A DNA stretch of 64,000 nucleotides from positions 119,740 through 183,739 of the forward strand of contig NMRB01000279.1 of assembly GCA_002633025.1 (NCBI GenBank). Reading direction: 5' to 3'. Positions 30,201 to 33,304 of this stretch are shown one piece after another. The notes beneath the pieces are model-generated. The model was given only the letters and a program-made list of their open reading frames with translations, made no database searches and had not been told where the DNA came from. The translations under genes and the position numbers were made by a program. Numbering within the stretch: position 1 is the first letter of the stretch; each line of letters opens with the position of its first letter. The DNA is from Notospermus geniculatus (Eukaryota > Nemertea > Pilidiophora > Heteronemertea > Lineidae).

Positions 30201-30976
30201 GAAGGCAGATCCGAAGGCTCAGATGATATTTCTGCTTCTAAAGGTGGCGCGAAATTATTGTCAGCCATGATGATGTAAAACTACGTGACGGGACCTGGTA
30301 GGCTAGTACACGCGGAATTCAATGATTGAATGAAACAACTGCTAGACACGTGTACTTACGATCTCCATGATGATCATCATGACGAATAACATGGGTATGT
30401 CCATGACCTAAGAAAATTTTAAACCTCCGACTCAATTACTGTGGCCCGTAAGTATCATAATTACTTTTTTAACATAATTATTTTTTCGTGCATAAGGTAT
30501 CTTTCCTTTTTTCGAAAGTTTATGACCCCAGCAGTAATATTTACGGGCATGGCCGCAATAGCGACTTTTCGCAAAGCCCCGAAACGCCAACGCGAACGCC
30601 AAACGCATTGTTCGATGCCACGAAGACAGCACCGAACAAACGGATAAGCGTTCGCGTTGGCGTTTTGGGGGCATTGCGAAAACTCCCTAATATTTATTTA
30701 CGGGCATAGCGATAATTATTACGGGCATGGTGGTATTCAAAATTTCAAAAAAGGAATAATATCTCATGTCCAGAAAAAAATTAAAATGATAAAAAAGTAA
30801 CTATGATGCTTACGGGCCATGCCACACACTTGAGTCTATCTTTACACCTTGCAATGTAGTATCAGTGATGTAATGAGGCAATAAAAGGAACACCTACCTT
30901 CTGATTCTATTATTATCACCAACAGGGTGAGAAGCACCAGAAGGAGAACCAACCACCCTCTCATTGTGGTCCCAAC
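108..30976 (-). CDS. Giant secreted modular protein gene (gene span, 54 candidate exons, 3' end outside window)
   Basis: Seen: 54 stretches on the minus strand, each bounded by a (C/T)AG acceptor and a GT donor (one GC donor), open in one frame, with lengths that keep frame when joined. All but four coding exons are phase 1-1; the exceptions form two compensating pairs (1-2/2-1 in the vWA domain, 1-0/0-1 before the Cys cluster). The joined coding length is about 7,850 nt. The start is an ATG at 30962-30964 opening a signal peptide; no terminal stop lies in the window. Domains: His-rich, Lys-rich, PAN/Apple-like, vWA, antistasin-like, two-Cys modules, GEPGAG repeat. Inference: an extracellular matrix or adhesive-type protein. 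It may instead be two or more genes, since the mini-exons are hard to prove and exon 3 also has a nearby in-frame stop at 29329. Confidence is high that most listed exons are real, moderate that they form one transcript. Confidence 0.6.
465..545 (-). CDS. Exon 53: antistasin-like domain, block copy A
   Basis: PKCEKRCEVFDKDKDGC then TLCSCK, phase 1-1; counterpart of 20578-20658. Confidence 0.72.
627..930. repeat. About 62-bp tandem repeat, five to six copies
   Basis: Units share GAATCAAATGCTTTGCAAAT and ACCACTGAAGTTTACAAA. In an intron between the antistasin-like and Cys-cluster exons; a shorter array sits at 20745-20975. Confidence 0.75.
943..1036 (-). CDS. Exon 52: six-Cys-type segment, block copy A
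   Basis: LCGKGLVCRLK and KCEKPPCEMTPTCIR, phase 0 to 1; donor GTATGT. One conservative difference from copy B near the start (KML versus KKL). Confidence 0.68.
1325..1344 (-). CDS. Exon 51: 20-nt micro-exon, block copy A
   Basis: PIHPCV, phase 1 to 0; same sequence and splice sites as 21387-21406. Confidence 0.6.
1679..2503 (-). CDS. Exon 50: Lys/Gly/Pro/Thr-rich exon, block copy A
   Basis: 825 nt, phase 1-1, 275 codons. Same organisation as 21753-22553 with one more eight-residue repeat (a GTAKPGDK unit). Three Cys, LKRGKRSL basic site, GTGKPGAK and KGTTKKGG repeats. Confidence 0.75.
2757..3062 (-). mobile_element. tRNA-derived SINE
   Basis: Read on the minus strand it starts GGGGCCACGGTGGTGCAG, with a box A-like TGGTGCAGTGGTT and a box B GGTTCGAATCC, then a non-tRNA body and an A/T-rich tail. 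It is absent at the equal place in block copy B (about 22800). Confidence 0.78.
3072..3391 (-). CDS. Exon 49: vWA domain, second half, block copy A
   Basis: 320 nt, phase 2 to 1, with YGGAVPDDTNLF, GMTGGFNF and IWQLCGL. A tRNA-derived SINE has inserted about ten bases beyond its splice donor (see 2757-3062). The reading frame continues upstream of the acceptor in this copy, but an indel breaks that extension in copy B, so the acceptor at 3392 is preferred. Confidence 0.75.
3443..3566. mobile_element. MITE family B copy 1
   Basis: Foldback of about 125 bp ending GGACTTTCTGTGCGGTCGG; lies between the two vWA exons in block copy A. Confidence 0.7.
3701..3953 (-). CDS. Exon 48: vWA domain, first half, block copy A
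   Basis: 253 nt, phase 1 to 2, with LFLTLDGSSITGIKG and ADVKKLK. The donor is GCAAGT, as in copy B. Confidence 0.72.
4070..4093 (-). CDS. Exon 47: 24-nt mini-exon, block copy A
   Basis: Encodes GTVSIST; identical to 24064-24087, which supports that it is functional. Confidence 0.5.
4471..4755 (-). CDS. Exon 46: PAN/Apple-like domain, block copy A
   Basis: A 285-nt phase 1-1 exon with the same Cys pattern as 24472-24756 (EACRDWCSQNKNC, VDFN, KMCTSHL, HWTVAQYF). A single N base lies just outside at 4443. Confidence 0.72.
4990..5097. mobile_element. MITE family E copy 2
   Basis: Same family; present in block copy A and absent at the equal place in copy B (about 25200), so it is a post-duplication insertion. 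Confidence 0.72.
5134..5193 (-). CDS. Exon 45: Lys-rich linker, block copy A
   Basis: Counterpart of 25224-25283 with identical splice sites and phase. Confidence 0.58.
5491..6399 (-). CDS. Exon 44: GEPGAG-repeat, Gly/Pro/Lys/Asn-rich exon
   Basis: A 909-nt phase 1-1 exon (303 codons) after an AATCAG acceptor. It opens GMNRGNRPGFGEGDQDRE. About five copies of a 20-residue unit (GGEPGAGDRNEPGRKGPNKF; 60-bp DNA repeat at about 5990-6285) lead into a Lys/Asn-rich tail (KNTKNENQPKGNKGK, GPKKGSKKLSPKPNK) with one Cys near the end (STICGG). Not a strict Gly-X-Y collagen. The donor (GTTTAG) is weak but is the phase-consistent choice; without it the frame stops at 5465, so this could be a terminal exon. 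Composition suggests a disordered cationic matrix segment. Confidence 0.65.
5990..6285. repeat. 60-bp coding tandem repeat
   Basis: Five units, three nearly identical, inside the GEPGAG exon; each encodes 20 residues on the minus strand. Confidence 0.85.
6814..7034. mobile_element. Foldback element with TTA target duplication
   Basis: Inverted ends GGCCGCGCACACACTGCAA / TGCAGTGTGCGCGCGGCC, flanked by TTA at 6811-6813 and 7035-7037; a 3-bp TWA duplication suggests a PIF/Harbinger-type MITE. Its interior contains a half-copy of MITE family A. Confidence 0.65.
7219..7311 (-). CDS. Exon 43: two-Cys module
   Basis: A 93-nt phase 1-1 exon: VTKNVRPMSNGDCPKGSKKA then NGGCE. Last two-Cys module before the GEPGAG exon. 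Confidence 0.6.
7676..7803. mobile_element. MITE family A copy 1
   Basis: 128-bp foldback with termini GGGAGTTTTCGCAAAG and CTTTGCGAAAACTCCC flanked by TA on both sides, so probably a Tc1/mariner-type non-autonomous element. Confidence 0.82.
8237..8266 (-). CDS. Exon 42: candidate 30-nt mini-exon
   Basis: Reads IHLRQVASE, phase 1-1, acceptor TTTTCCAG, donor GTGAGT. Confidence 0.35.
9239..9358. mobile_element. MITE family E copy 1
   Basis: 120-bp foldback GTCATATGAATAAAGACTAG...CTAGTCTTTATTCATATGAC. Confidence 0.75.
9468..9518 (-). CDS. Exon 41: candidate 51-nt linker exon
   Basis: Reads AKYGYAITEDGRYEPA, phase 1-1, acceptor ATTACAG, donor GTGAGT. Confidence 0.42.
9720..9749 (-). CDS. Exon 40: candidate 30-nt mini-exon
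   Basis: Reads HNMISANIY, phase 1-1, acceptor TTTTTCAG, donor GTAAGA. Confidence 0.35.
10073..10195 (-). CDS. Exon 39: two-Cys module
   Basis: A 123-nt phase 1-1 exon: basic start PAIRGSKKS, then LLLIPPLNKKGDCPTGSTT and GFVCE. Good TTGCAG acceptor; donor GTAGAA. Confidence 0.63.
11265..11294 (-). CDS. Exon 38: candidate 30-nt mini-exon
   Basis: Reads TKVGKAIEE, phase 1-1, acceptor TTTCCAG, donor GTGAGT. Confidence 0.35.
12145..12231 (-). CDS. Exon 37: two-Cys module
   Basis: An 87-nt phase 1-1 exon: VKFYIPKIDGKCVGGTTKDD then NACH. Shares IPKIDGKC with IPKIKGLC of the block exons at 108-221 and 20216-20329. Confidence 0.63.
12890..12976 (-). CDS. Exon 36: two-Cys module
   Basis: An 87-nt phase 1-1 exon: ISYPSKRGQCAGQFRLFKG then MCR. 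Acceptor TTGCAG, donor GTAAGT. Confidence 0.6.
13189..13316. mobile_element. MITE family A copy 2
   Basis: 128 bp, same termini and TA flanks as 7676-7803. Confidence 0.82.
13416..13529 (-). CDS. Exon 35: GGG[WY]A-type module
   Basis: A 114-nt phase 1-1 exon: TFEVKRFPGNLLVGGGYAKM, then PGYRCPPTWVKSGKSCI. Related to 19549-19680 through GGGYAKM / GGGWATM. Confidence 0.65.
13789..13887 (-). CDS. Exon 34: two-Cys module
   Basis: A 99-nt phase 1-1 exon: VEYKPLTKYCPPGFKLDEKA then KTCK. Acceptor TTTCAG, donor GTAAAA. Confidence 0.63.
13987..14113. mobile_element. MITE family A copy 3
   Basis: Same family, right end mutated. Confidence 0.75.
14254..14367 (-). CDS. Exon 33: two-Cys module that has lost both Cys
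   Basis: A 114-nt phase 1-1 exon: IVDVIRIPQVEERVPKGFKK then AGKTMGI. It aligns with YCPPGFKLDEKAKTCK in the next exon, but both Cys positions are replaced (VPKGF, TMG), as expected if the two normally pair in one disulfide. Confidence 0.62.
14423..14572. mobile_element. MITE family C copy 1
   Basis: Inverted repeats AATATTATTGCACAATATG / CATATTGTGCAATAATATT. Confidence 0.7.
14790..15180. mobile_element. Nested foldback cluster with GGGTGATCCAC ends
   Basis: At least four direct and inverted repeats of a unit with TGATCCACTGTCGCGATT, GAGACGGGGTTGCGTTC and CTTATAAGGACTTCCG. Contains one N at 14948. Confidence 0.65.
15360..15449 (-). CDS. Exon 32: antistasin-like domain (third copy, diverged)
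   Basis: A 90-nt phase 1-1 exon: KKCTTLKCSETCLVYRTDSS then TGCPICNCL. C-x4-C-x3-C-x2-Y...GCP-x-C-x-C is a classical antistasin-family ending. Not part of the duplicated block. Confidence 0.72.
   Translation of the reverse strand, partial: RKSVPLSSAAKRAWFTGPTHPLDVQFVIV
15657..15710 (-). CDS. Exon 31: candidate 54-nt linker exon
   Basis: Reads RLLAIERTIKLMKSKLK, phase 1-1, acceptor TTTCAG, donor GTGAGT. Likely a short amphipathic helix. Confidence 0.4.
15943..15972 (-). CDS. Exon 30: candidate 30-nt mini-exon
   Basis: Reads LKPKVLEEE, phase 1-1, acceptor TTGTAG, donor GTAAGT. Confidence 0.33.
16138..16350. repeat. About 30-bp tandem repeat
   Basis: Units like GTTCTAACGTAATGGGTATT-ATGTGACA, one inverted. 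Confidence 0.65.
16443..16538 (-). CDS. Exon 29: two-Cys module
   Basis: A 96-nt phase 1-1 exon: IRRFQEMPCLKGTHDTKDGG then WCQ. Acceptor TTTAG, donor GTAAGT. Confidence 0.6.
16941..16970 (-). CDS. Exon 28: candidate 30-nt mini-exon
   Basis: Reads DSRGDIVFR (contains an RGD triplet), phase 1-1, between TTTTCAG and GTAAGT. RGD can bind integrins in matrix proteins, but in a 10-residue candidate exon this is only a note. Confidence 0.35.
17336..17365 (-). CDS. Exon 27: candidate 30-nt mini-exon
   Basis: Reads HWHHDFRVA, phase 1-1, between GTTTCAG and GTAAGT. One of six 30-nt exons in this gene. Confidence 0.35.
17626..17721 (-). CDS. Exon 26: two-Cys module
   Basis: A 96-nt phase 1-1 exon: IYIQPFENGRCPRGTKKKG then NGLICK. 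GRCPRGT matches GDCPTGS (10073-10195) and GDCPKGS (7219-7311). Confidence 0.64.
17992..18003 (-). CDS. Exon 25: candidate 12-nt micro-exon
   Basis: Reads VVI in phase 1-1 between GTTTCAG and GTAAGT. Too short to be sure; could be chance. Confidence 0.2.
18351..18371 (-). CDS. Exon 24: candidate 21-nt mini-exon
   Basis: Reads SLKYWG in phase 1-1 between TTTCAG and GTATGT. Called only from splice signals and phase. Confidence 0.3.
18560..18580 (-). CDS. Exon 23: candidate 21-nt mini-exon
   Basis: Reads QKLGLR in phase 1-1 between TTTTCAG and GTAAGT. Called only from splice signals and phase. Confidence 0.3.
18930..19043 (-). CDS. Exon 22: two-Cys module
   Basis: A 114-nt phase 1-1 exon: LRILVVPRCDGKCVTGSTPY then HHCRVDDVTEVRSE. 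DGKCVTGST is close to DGKCVGGTT in 12145-12231. Confidence 0.62.
19181..19267 (-). CDS. Exon 21: two-Cys module
   Basis: An 87-nt phase 1-1 exon including IEIPRTKDACQAGFRRQG and TICV. Confidence 0.6.
19549..19680 (-). CDS. Exon 20: GGG[WY]A-type module
   Basis: A 132-nt phase 1-1 exon: SVTMNNGIVAGGGWATMYPY, then MECFTTFKLEGDHCI. The GGGWATM segment matches GGGYAKM in the exon at 13416-13529, marking a longer subtype of the two-Cys module. Confidence 0.65.
19794..19900. mobile_element. MITE family D copy 1
   Basis: Foldback with GGCCTGTTTCATAAAGTGAC and TCACTTTATGAAACAGGCC ends. Confidence 0.72.
19924..20028 (-). CDS. Exon 19: two-Cys module
   Basis: A 105-nt phase 1-1 exon: YKMRCKDGEMTCTKGFTRKG then EKCT. 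The CTKGF...GEKC core matches the repeated module, with an extra Cys pair upstream. Confidence 0.62.
20216..20329 (-). CDS. Exon 18: two-Cys module, block copy B
   Basis: A 114-nt phase 1-1 exon: PEIVQFGCPGVVGRYLM, then IPKIKGLCPAEMYKSGKCCL. It carries the recurring hydrophobic-P...G-x-C-P...C pattern plus two extra Cys. Counterpart 108-221. Confidence 0.68.
20578..20658 (-). CDS. Exon 17: antistasin-like domain, block copy B
   Basis: An 81-nt phase 1-1 exon reading PKCEKRCEVFDKDKDGC then TLCSCK. The C-x3-C...D-x2-GC-x2-C-x-C ending is the hallmark of the antistasin family (disulfide-rich domains, several of which inhibit serine proteases). Inhibitory activity here is unproven. Counterpart 465-545. 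Confidence 0.72.
20745..20975. repeat. About 62-bp tandem repeat, block copy B
   Basis: Same unit as 627-930 with fewer copies. Confidence 0.72.
20988..21081 (-). CDS. Exon 16: six-Cys-type segment, block copy B
   Basis: A 94-nt exon, phase 0 to 1, including LCGKGLVCRLK and KCEKPPCEMTPTCIR. With the preceding micro-exon the pattern is C..CG.G..C......C..PPC...P.C, a compact disulfide-type module often found near antistasin repeats. The exact family is not assigned. Confidence 0.68.
21387..21406 (-). CDS. Exon 15: 20-nt micro-exon, block copy B
   Basis: A (T)TAG acceptor, 20 nt reading PIHPCV, and a GTAAGT donor. It enters in phase 1 and leaves in phase 0, which is what is needed to join exon 14 (ends phase 1) to exon 16 (starts phase 0). 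Conserved base for base in copy A. Confidence 0.6.
21753..22553 (-). CDS. Exon 14: Lys/Gly/Pro/Thr-rich exon, block copy B
   Basis: An 801-nt phase 1-1 exon of 267 codons. It opens PPPPKVEGGKGIKDHLKS, has NMCTDKDGKREACS (two Cys), then long KGTTKKGG and GTGKPGAK repeats, and closes TNCDTGNGPFP. A basic motif LKRGKRSL resembles a furin-type R-x-K-R site and is followed by an amphipathic stretch QKEMLLRFARAATKK. It is eight codons (one repeat unit) shorter than copy A (1679-2503). Translations on the opposite strand (PLAPGFPVP repeats) are shadows. Confidence 0.75.
22821..23140 (-). CDS. Exon 13: vWA domain, second half, block copy B
   Basis: Phase 2 start, phase 1 end, 320 nt. It contains YGGAVPDDTNLF, CQIVGMTGGFNFPNKGKQ (position of the usual LTDG), SMNIFYATVGKARKTEKWA and the closing helix MISKIWQLCGL. 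The acidic residue of LTDG is replaced by Gly (MTGG), so the metal site looks lost. Counterpart 3072-3391. Confidence 0.75.
23192..23438. mobile_element. Element with TTAGGG-like core (block copy B only)
   Basis: Ends CCTAACCGGTATAG and inverse-like ATATATGGGTTAGG enclose a run of TTAGGG and variants (about 23290-23360). Absent in copy A. Confidence 0.6.
23441..23566. mobile_element. MITE family B copy 2
   Basis: Starts GGCCGACCGCACAGAAAG; same location in block copy B, so older than the block duplication. Confidence 0.72.
23694..23946 (-). CDS. Exon 12: vWA domain, first half, block copy B
   Basis: Phase 1 start, phase 2 end, 253 nt. VASLFLTLDGSSITGIKGFD gives the first strand and a degenerate MIDAS (DGSSI rather than DxSxS). 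ADVKKLK lies at the 3' end. The only frame-compatible join to exon 13 uses a GCAAGT donor, giving LKYGGAVPDDTN, which matches the usual vWA L-Y-GG-T turn. Its counterpart is 3701-3953. Confidence 0.72.
24064..24087 (-). CDS. Exon 11: 24-nt mini-exon, block copy B
   Basis: Encodes GTVSIST in phase 1-1 between a TTTCAG acceptor and GTGAGT donor, directly before the vWA domain. The identical mini-exon occurs in copy A (4070-4093). Confidence 0.5.
24472..24756 (-). CDS. Exon 10: PAN/Apple-like domain, block copy B
   Basis: A 95-codon phase 1-1 exon. PFAPSKGNMILIGVHAVG precedes EACRDWCSQNKNCFGVDFN, KMCTSHL and a basic loop, ending DQHWTVAQYFKAGR. Cys spacing and the closing strand match exon 8. 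Nearly identical to 4471-4755. Confidence 0.72.
24821..25057. mobile_element. 237-bp foldback insertion (block copy B only)
   Basis: TAAAGTCTGGCAACATCTAT at one end and its inverse at the other, with GACCTAATGGAATGCGGAAG arms; absent in copy A. Confidence 0.7.
25224..25283 (-). CDS. Exon 9: Lys-rich linker, block copy B
   Basis: A 60-nt phase 1-1 exon including HVGTMPELKPKKK, joining the two PAN-like exons. Its copy A counterpart is 5134-5193. Confidence 0.58.
25541..25801 (-). CDS. Exon 8: PAN/Apple-like domain (first)
   Basis: An 87-codon phase 1-1 exon. YPFAPSKGNMVLMGVHAIG leads into GKCRDWCAKSKGCISVDFN and MKTCIAHM, then HWTVAQYLKRG. The C-x3-C-x5-C...DFN...C spacing with a final hydrophobic strand fits a PAN/Apple-type fold (protein or carbohydrate binding in other proteins). 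It is a diverged paralogue of the exons at 24472-24756 and 4471-4755 (shared APSKGN, GVHA-GI, CRDWC, VDFN, HWTVAQY). Confidence 0.72.
25835..26275. repeat. 65-85-bp tandem repeat, six copies
   Basis: Each unit has TATCCAATTCAGCTGACC, GCAAATGCTATTGTT and TTTACATTGTTA. Confidence 0.75.
26325..26465. repeat. A/T-rich imperfect palindrome
   Basis: AAGTGGAAAATTTTTGGAAT and its inverse near 26450; could fold into a long hairpin. Confidence 0.55.
26620..26682 (-). CDS. Exon 7: Gly/Thr/Lys/Pro linker
   Basis: A 63-nt phase 1-1 exon including NGTGTGKPRNGTTPVPRG. It resembles the GTGKPGAKGT repeats of the Lys-rich exon at 21753-22553, suggesting shared origin. Confidence 0.55.
26840..27003 (-). mobile_element. 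Probable tRNA-derived SINE fragment
   Basis: Minus strand begins TTTGGTGGTGTAGTGGCAG with a degenerate box B GGTTCATTCAATCC. Decayed, so boundaries are rough. Confidence 0.4.
27057..27290 (-). CDS. Exon 6: unrecognised about 78-residue domain framed by two Cys
   Basis: A 234-nt phase 1-1 exon. It begins CPKTVVVVVDPDTLKKLPE, continues with a folded-looking alpha/beta pattern (YFSADYVVTQP, FVNSSKQVNDAKVF, GPADWLNIAVKIE) and has a second Cys in ERAPCVQKKHP. The strand-then-DPDTL opening faintly recalls a vWA first strand, but no MIDAS motif is present and I do not assign a family. It has no second copy in the window. Confidence 0.65.
27352..27393 (-). CDS. Exon 5: short linker
   Basis: A 42-nt phase 1-1 exon reading FPYTEGASEPAKI, with a TTTTTCAG acceptor and GTATAC donor. 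No known domain. Confidence 0.42.
   Translation of the reverse strand, partial: SFPIQKAQANQRK
27485..27532 (-). CDS. Exon 4: short linker
   Basis: A 48-nt phase 1-1 exon reading PSHKAAGTPSKHVSN, with a TTCAG-type acceptor and GTGAGT donor. No known domain. Confidence 0.45.
27630..27754. mobile_element. MITE family B copy 3
   Basis: Inverted ends GCCGACCG...AGAAAGTCCGA / TCGGACTTTCTGTGCGGTCG. Confidence 0.7.
28861..28985. mobile_element. MITE family B copy 4
   Basis: Best-preserved copy: ACCGACCGCACAGAAAGTCC and its inverse at the other end. Confidence 0.75.
29415..29690 (-). CDS. Exon 3: Lys/Ala/Thr/Gly-rich cationic exon (left copy)
   Basis: Starting in phase 1 after a CTAG acceptor, it encodes about 92 residues of repeats such as KKGATTKPGAKGKGTTGK and KAAAKKGAT, with no Cys. 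A GTAATG donor at 29414 leaves it in phase 1. If not spliced there, the frame runs on to a TAG at 29329 and an AATAAA lies at 29219-29224, so a short three-exon secreted basic protein is the alternative reading. The composition resembles histone H1 tails and cationic secreted matrix proteins; the signal peptide favours the latter. Confidence 0.62.
30360..30407 (-). CDS. Exon 2: His-rich 16-codon exon (left copy)
   Basis: This 48-nt, phase 1-1 exon reads HGHTHVIRHDDHHHGD between a TTCTTAG acceptor and a GTAAGT donor. It follows directly after the signal peptide, so the mature N-terminus would begin with a histidine cluster. His clusters of this kind can bind Cu or Zn (general knowledge); binding here is inference. 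It is conserved at 36416-36463. Confidence 0.65.
30561..30687. mobile_element. MITE family A copy 4
   Basis: Same family; also present at the equal place in the right duplicate (36617), so it was inserted before that duplication. Confidence 0.78.
30898..30976 (-). CDS. Exon 1: signal peptide (left copy)
   Basis: The ATG at 30962-30964 is followed by 22 codons reading MRGWLVLLLVLLTLLV then IIIESE, a basic-hydrophobic signal peptide. It ends in phase 1 at a GTAGGT donor. The 12 nt before the ATG run to an AG acceptor at 30977, so an upstream non-coding exon is likely. An almost identical copy lies at 36947-37025. Confidence 0.72.
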
Positions 30977-31005
30977 CTGAAATTTTAAAATGTCTGGAGA
31001 TATGC

Positions 31006-31340
31006 GGGTGATCCACCGACTTTACGACGAGTTTACGATCAGTTTGCGATTAGTTCACGACGCGTTTTAATACTGCTAGTTTACGACGGAAAATCATAGC
31101 CGGTGGCTCAGCGTTCAAGATTCGTTCACGACGAGTTTCCGACTCGTTCACGACAGAATTCTGTTGACGACTAGTTTGCGACGAGTTTACAACGAGATCA
31201 AACATGTTTGATTTGGTTCGGTGGATCAGCTTCAACGTCACGTCATTTCTTTGCGACTAGTTTACGACGAGTTTGCGCTTCGTTGACGACTGCCGTCGTG
31301 AACTAATCGCAAACTGATCGTGAAGTCGGTGGATCACAAC
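31006..31340. mobile_element. 335-bp foldback insertion (left copy only)
   Basis: Ends GGTGATCCACCGACTTTA / GAAGTCGGTGGATCAC; the interior is full of GTTTACGACGAGTTTACGAT-like repeats. It interrupts the sequence just upstream of the left signal-peptide exon; the right copy is uninterrupted near 37047. Confidence 0.75.
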
Positions 31341-31344
31341 CAGT

Positions 31345-31505
31345 CTGGAATTTGTGAATGTCCCGAGACAGGAGAAGAGCAAAACCAACCTGAAATCTGT
31401 AAATATCTAGAAATAGGATACAACAAAACTCCCGCAATTTGTAAATGTCTAGAGATAGGAAAAGCAAAACAACCTGAAATTGGTCAATTTCTAGGATACA
31501 GCAAC
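31345..31505. repeat. About 45-bp tandem repeat upstream of the left signal-peptide exon
   Basis: Units such as CCTGAAATCTGTAAATATCT-AGAAATAGGA. On the minus strand every unit carries TTTACAGATTTCAGG, a 3' splice-site look-alike. Counterpart 37022-37225. Confidence 0.65.
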
Positions 31506-32672
31506 GACCCAAGACAGTCATAGGAAGAATGGCTAACGGATCATTGTGCCTGAGTGACAACTGTTCCTATTACACCAACTGAAATCGACAAATACATTGA
31601 TTCTCAAAACCATAACCAACGATCGATGATGGATATGTCGAAAAATCAACGACTGCCGAATCTTCACTGTAGGCCTAGGCCTATACAATGTAGTTGATTC
31701 AACATAGGCCTACATGCATGGCCTTATATGTCGTCACAGACCAACACCGCTTTGACTAAAATTCGATCATTTATCGATCAATCAATATTACATCAGGTCC
31801 ATCGTACTGAATCGAAAATTCACGTAGAAGTAATAGGAAAACATGTCGGCCCTATATAGGCCTATATTATACAGGTGTATGGCTGATCTCGGTTGGTTAA
31901 GCGACCCATACACGGTCAATATTATTGCACAATATGAGGATCAAAATGGGCAATTATTATTGCCGATCGTTCTTTTGCCCATTATACGCCAAAAGCACAT
32001 GACCCTATTTGGCCCCATAGGCCTATTGTGCAATAATATTGGATGGTGTATGGACCGCTTTACAACCTAACAACCGGAAGTCACCAAAGTATTAAAGTTG
32101 ATGAGGAGAGTTAACTCCAAAGCTCTTAGGTATTCCCTATTATAAAATGTCACCTCCCCTTCCTGGGAGCGTCAATTGAGAAAAATAAAACAAGAAAATA
32201 GAAAATTGGTAGGGGAATTCATAGAACAAAAAAGATCGCTGTGAAAGGAAAAATGTCCACAGCAAAAACTGTCATTGGAATTGGAAGAAAATATCCTACA
32301 TGTATTTTTACATTCTAATCTCTGGCGATTGGTTTCTATAGCCATCCACCTTAATCCGTCATGGAACAATACAGGCGGACACTTTTTAGAGGGGGACATT
32401 CTTTACTACACCGCTACTGGCAGGACTTGGATCTGCAAATTCCATTTAGTTAGATGCCTTCTCCGGGGCCTTCTGGAATGAGTTTAAAAGCACTGCATGA
32501 TCGGATGGGTGAGGAAATGACAGATGATGCATAGAAAAACTCCAACTAAAACGCTGCTTTTAACGATCTAGTTCAGCTTTAACTTGACAAGAAAGCCTCA
32601 TGCTTCAAGGGCGTTGTTTGGGACTTGAGCAATTCAGCAATGGTAATGATGACGACATTGGACCGACCGTGT
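31505..32672. other. 5' flank of the left signal-peptide exon
   Basis: MITE family C and AGGCCTA-rich sequence up to the tRNA cluster; any promoter of the giant gene should be here or in the right-copy equivalent (37226-38336). No TATA or initiator can be defended. Confidence 0.4.
31901..32058. mobile_element. MITE family C copy 2
   Basis: GCGACCCATACACGGTCAAT and inverse; upstream of the left signal-peptide exon. Confidence 0.7.
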
Positions 32673-32745
32673 GGCCCCGTGGCCCAATGGATAAGGCATC
32701 TGACTACGAATCAGGGGATTGCAGGTTCGAGTCCTGCCGGGGTCG
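32673..32745 (+). tRNA. tRNA-Arg (ACG), left cluster 1
   Basis: 73-nt cloverleaf without encoded CCA or intron. Acceptor GGCCCCG pairs with CGGGGTC (one G-U). Anticodon loop CTACGAA gives ACG, read as inosine-CG for Arg CGN. T arm GGTTCGAGTCC. Followed by T7, a Pol III terminator. Confidence 0.95.
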
Positions 32746-32943
32746 ATATTTTTTTGTCTCAATATTATAAACAATGTTTTCCCTTTCTCTTTGACTTTTT
32801 CTTCAATTGGACAATCTTTCTTGGGTCACAAACATTCAATTTTCTGTGTACAGGTGGGGTGCTGTTGACAATGCCAATTAAGTGATGAAAGAAGGACACA
32901 TTCAGTATTATTGTTAAAAAATTCGGCTTATGTCTGTATGTAC

Positions 32944-33016
32944 GGCCCCGTGGCCCAATGGATAAGGCATCTGACTACGAATCAGGGGATTGCAGGTTCG
33001 AGTCCTGCCGGGGTCG
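32944..33016 (+). tRNA. tRNA-Arg (ACG), left cluster 2
   Basis: Same 73-nt sequence, anticodon ACG, followed by a T5 run. Confidence 0.95.
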
Positions 33017-33231
33017 ATATTTTTCGTCTTCGAAGTAACTTTTCTTTTTGATTTTTTTTCTTTACTTGGACAATCTTGACTTGGGGCATAAAGATTCCTT
33101 TTTCTATGTAAAAGATTAAAACCAAGATTGGAGAAGTGTTGACAATCCCTATTGAAGTTACGAAAGAAGGACCCGAAGCATTCTCGTTATAAAAAACCTA
33201 GGCAGTAACTCTCTTGGGTTATGTATGTAAT

Positions 33232-33304
33232 GGCCCCGTGGCCCAATGGATAAGGCATCTGACTACGAATCAGGGGATTGCAGGTTCGAGTCCTGCCGGG
33301 GTCG
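33232..33304 (+). tRNA. tRNA-Arg (ACG), left cluster 3
   Basis: Same 73-nt sequence, anticodon ACG, followed by a T5 run. Confidence 0.95.
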
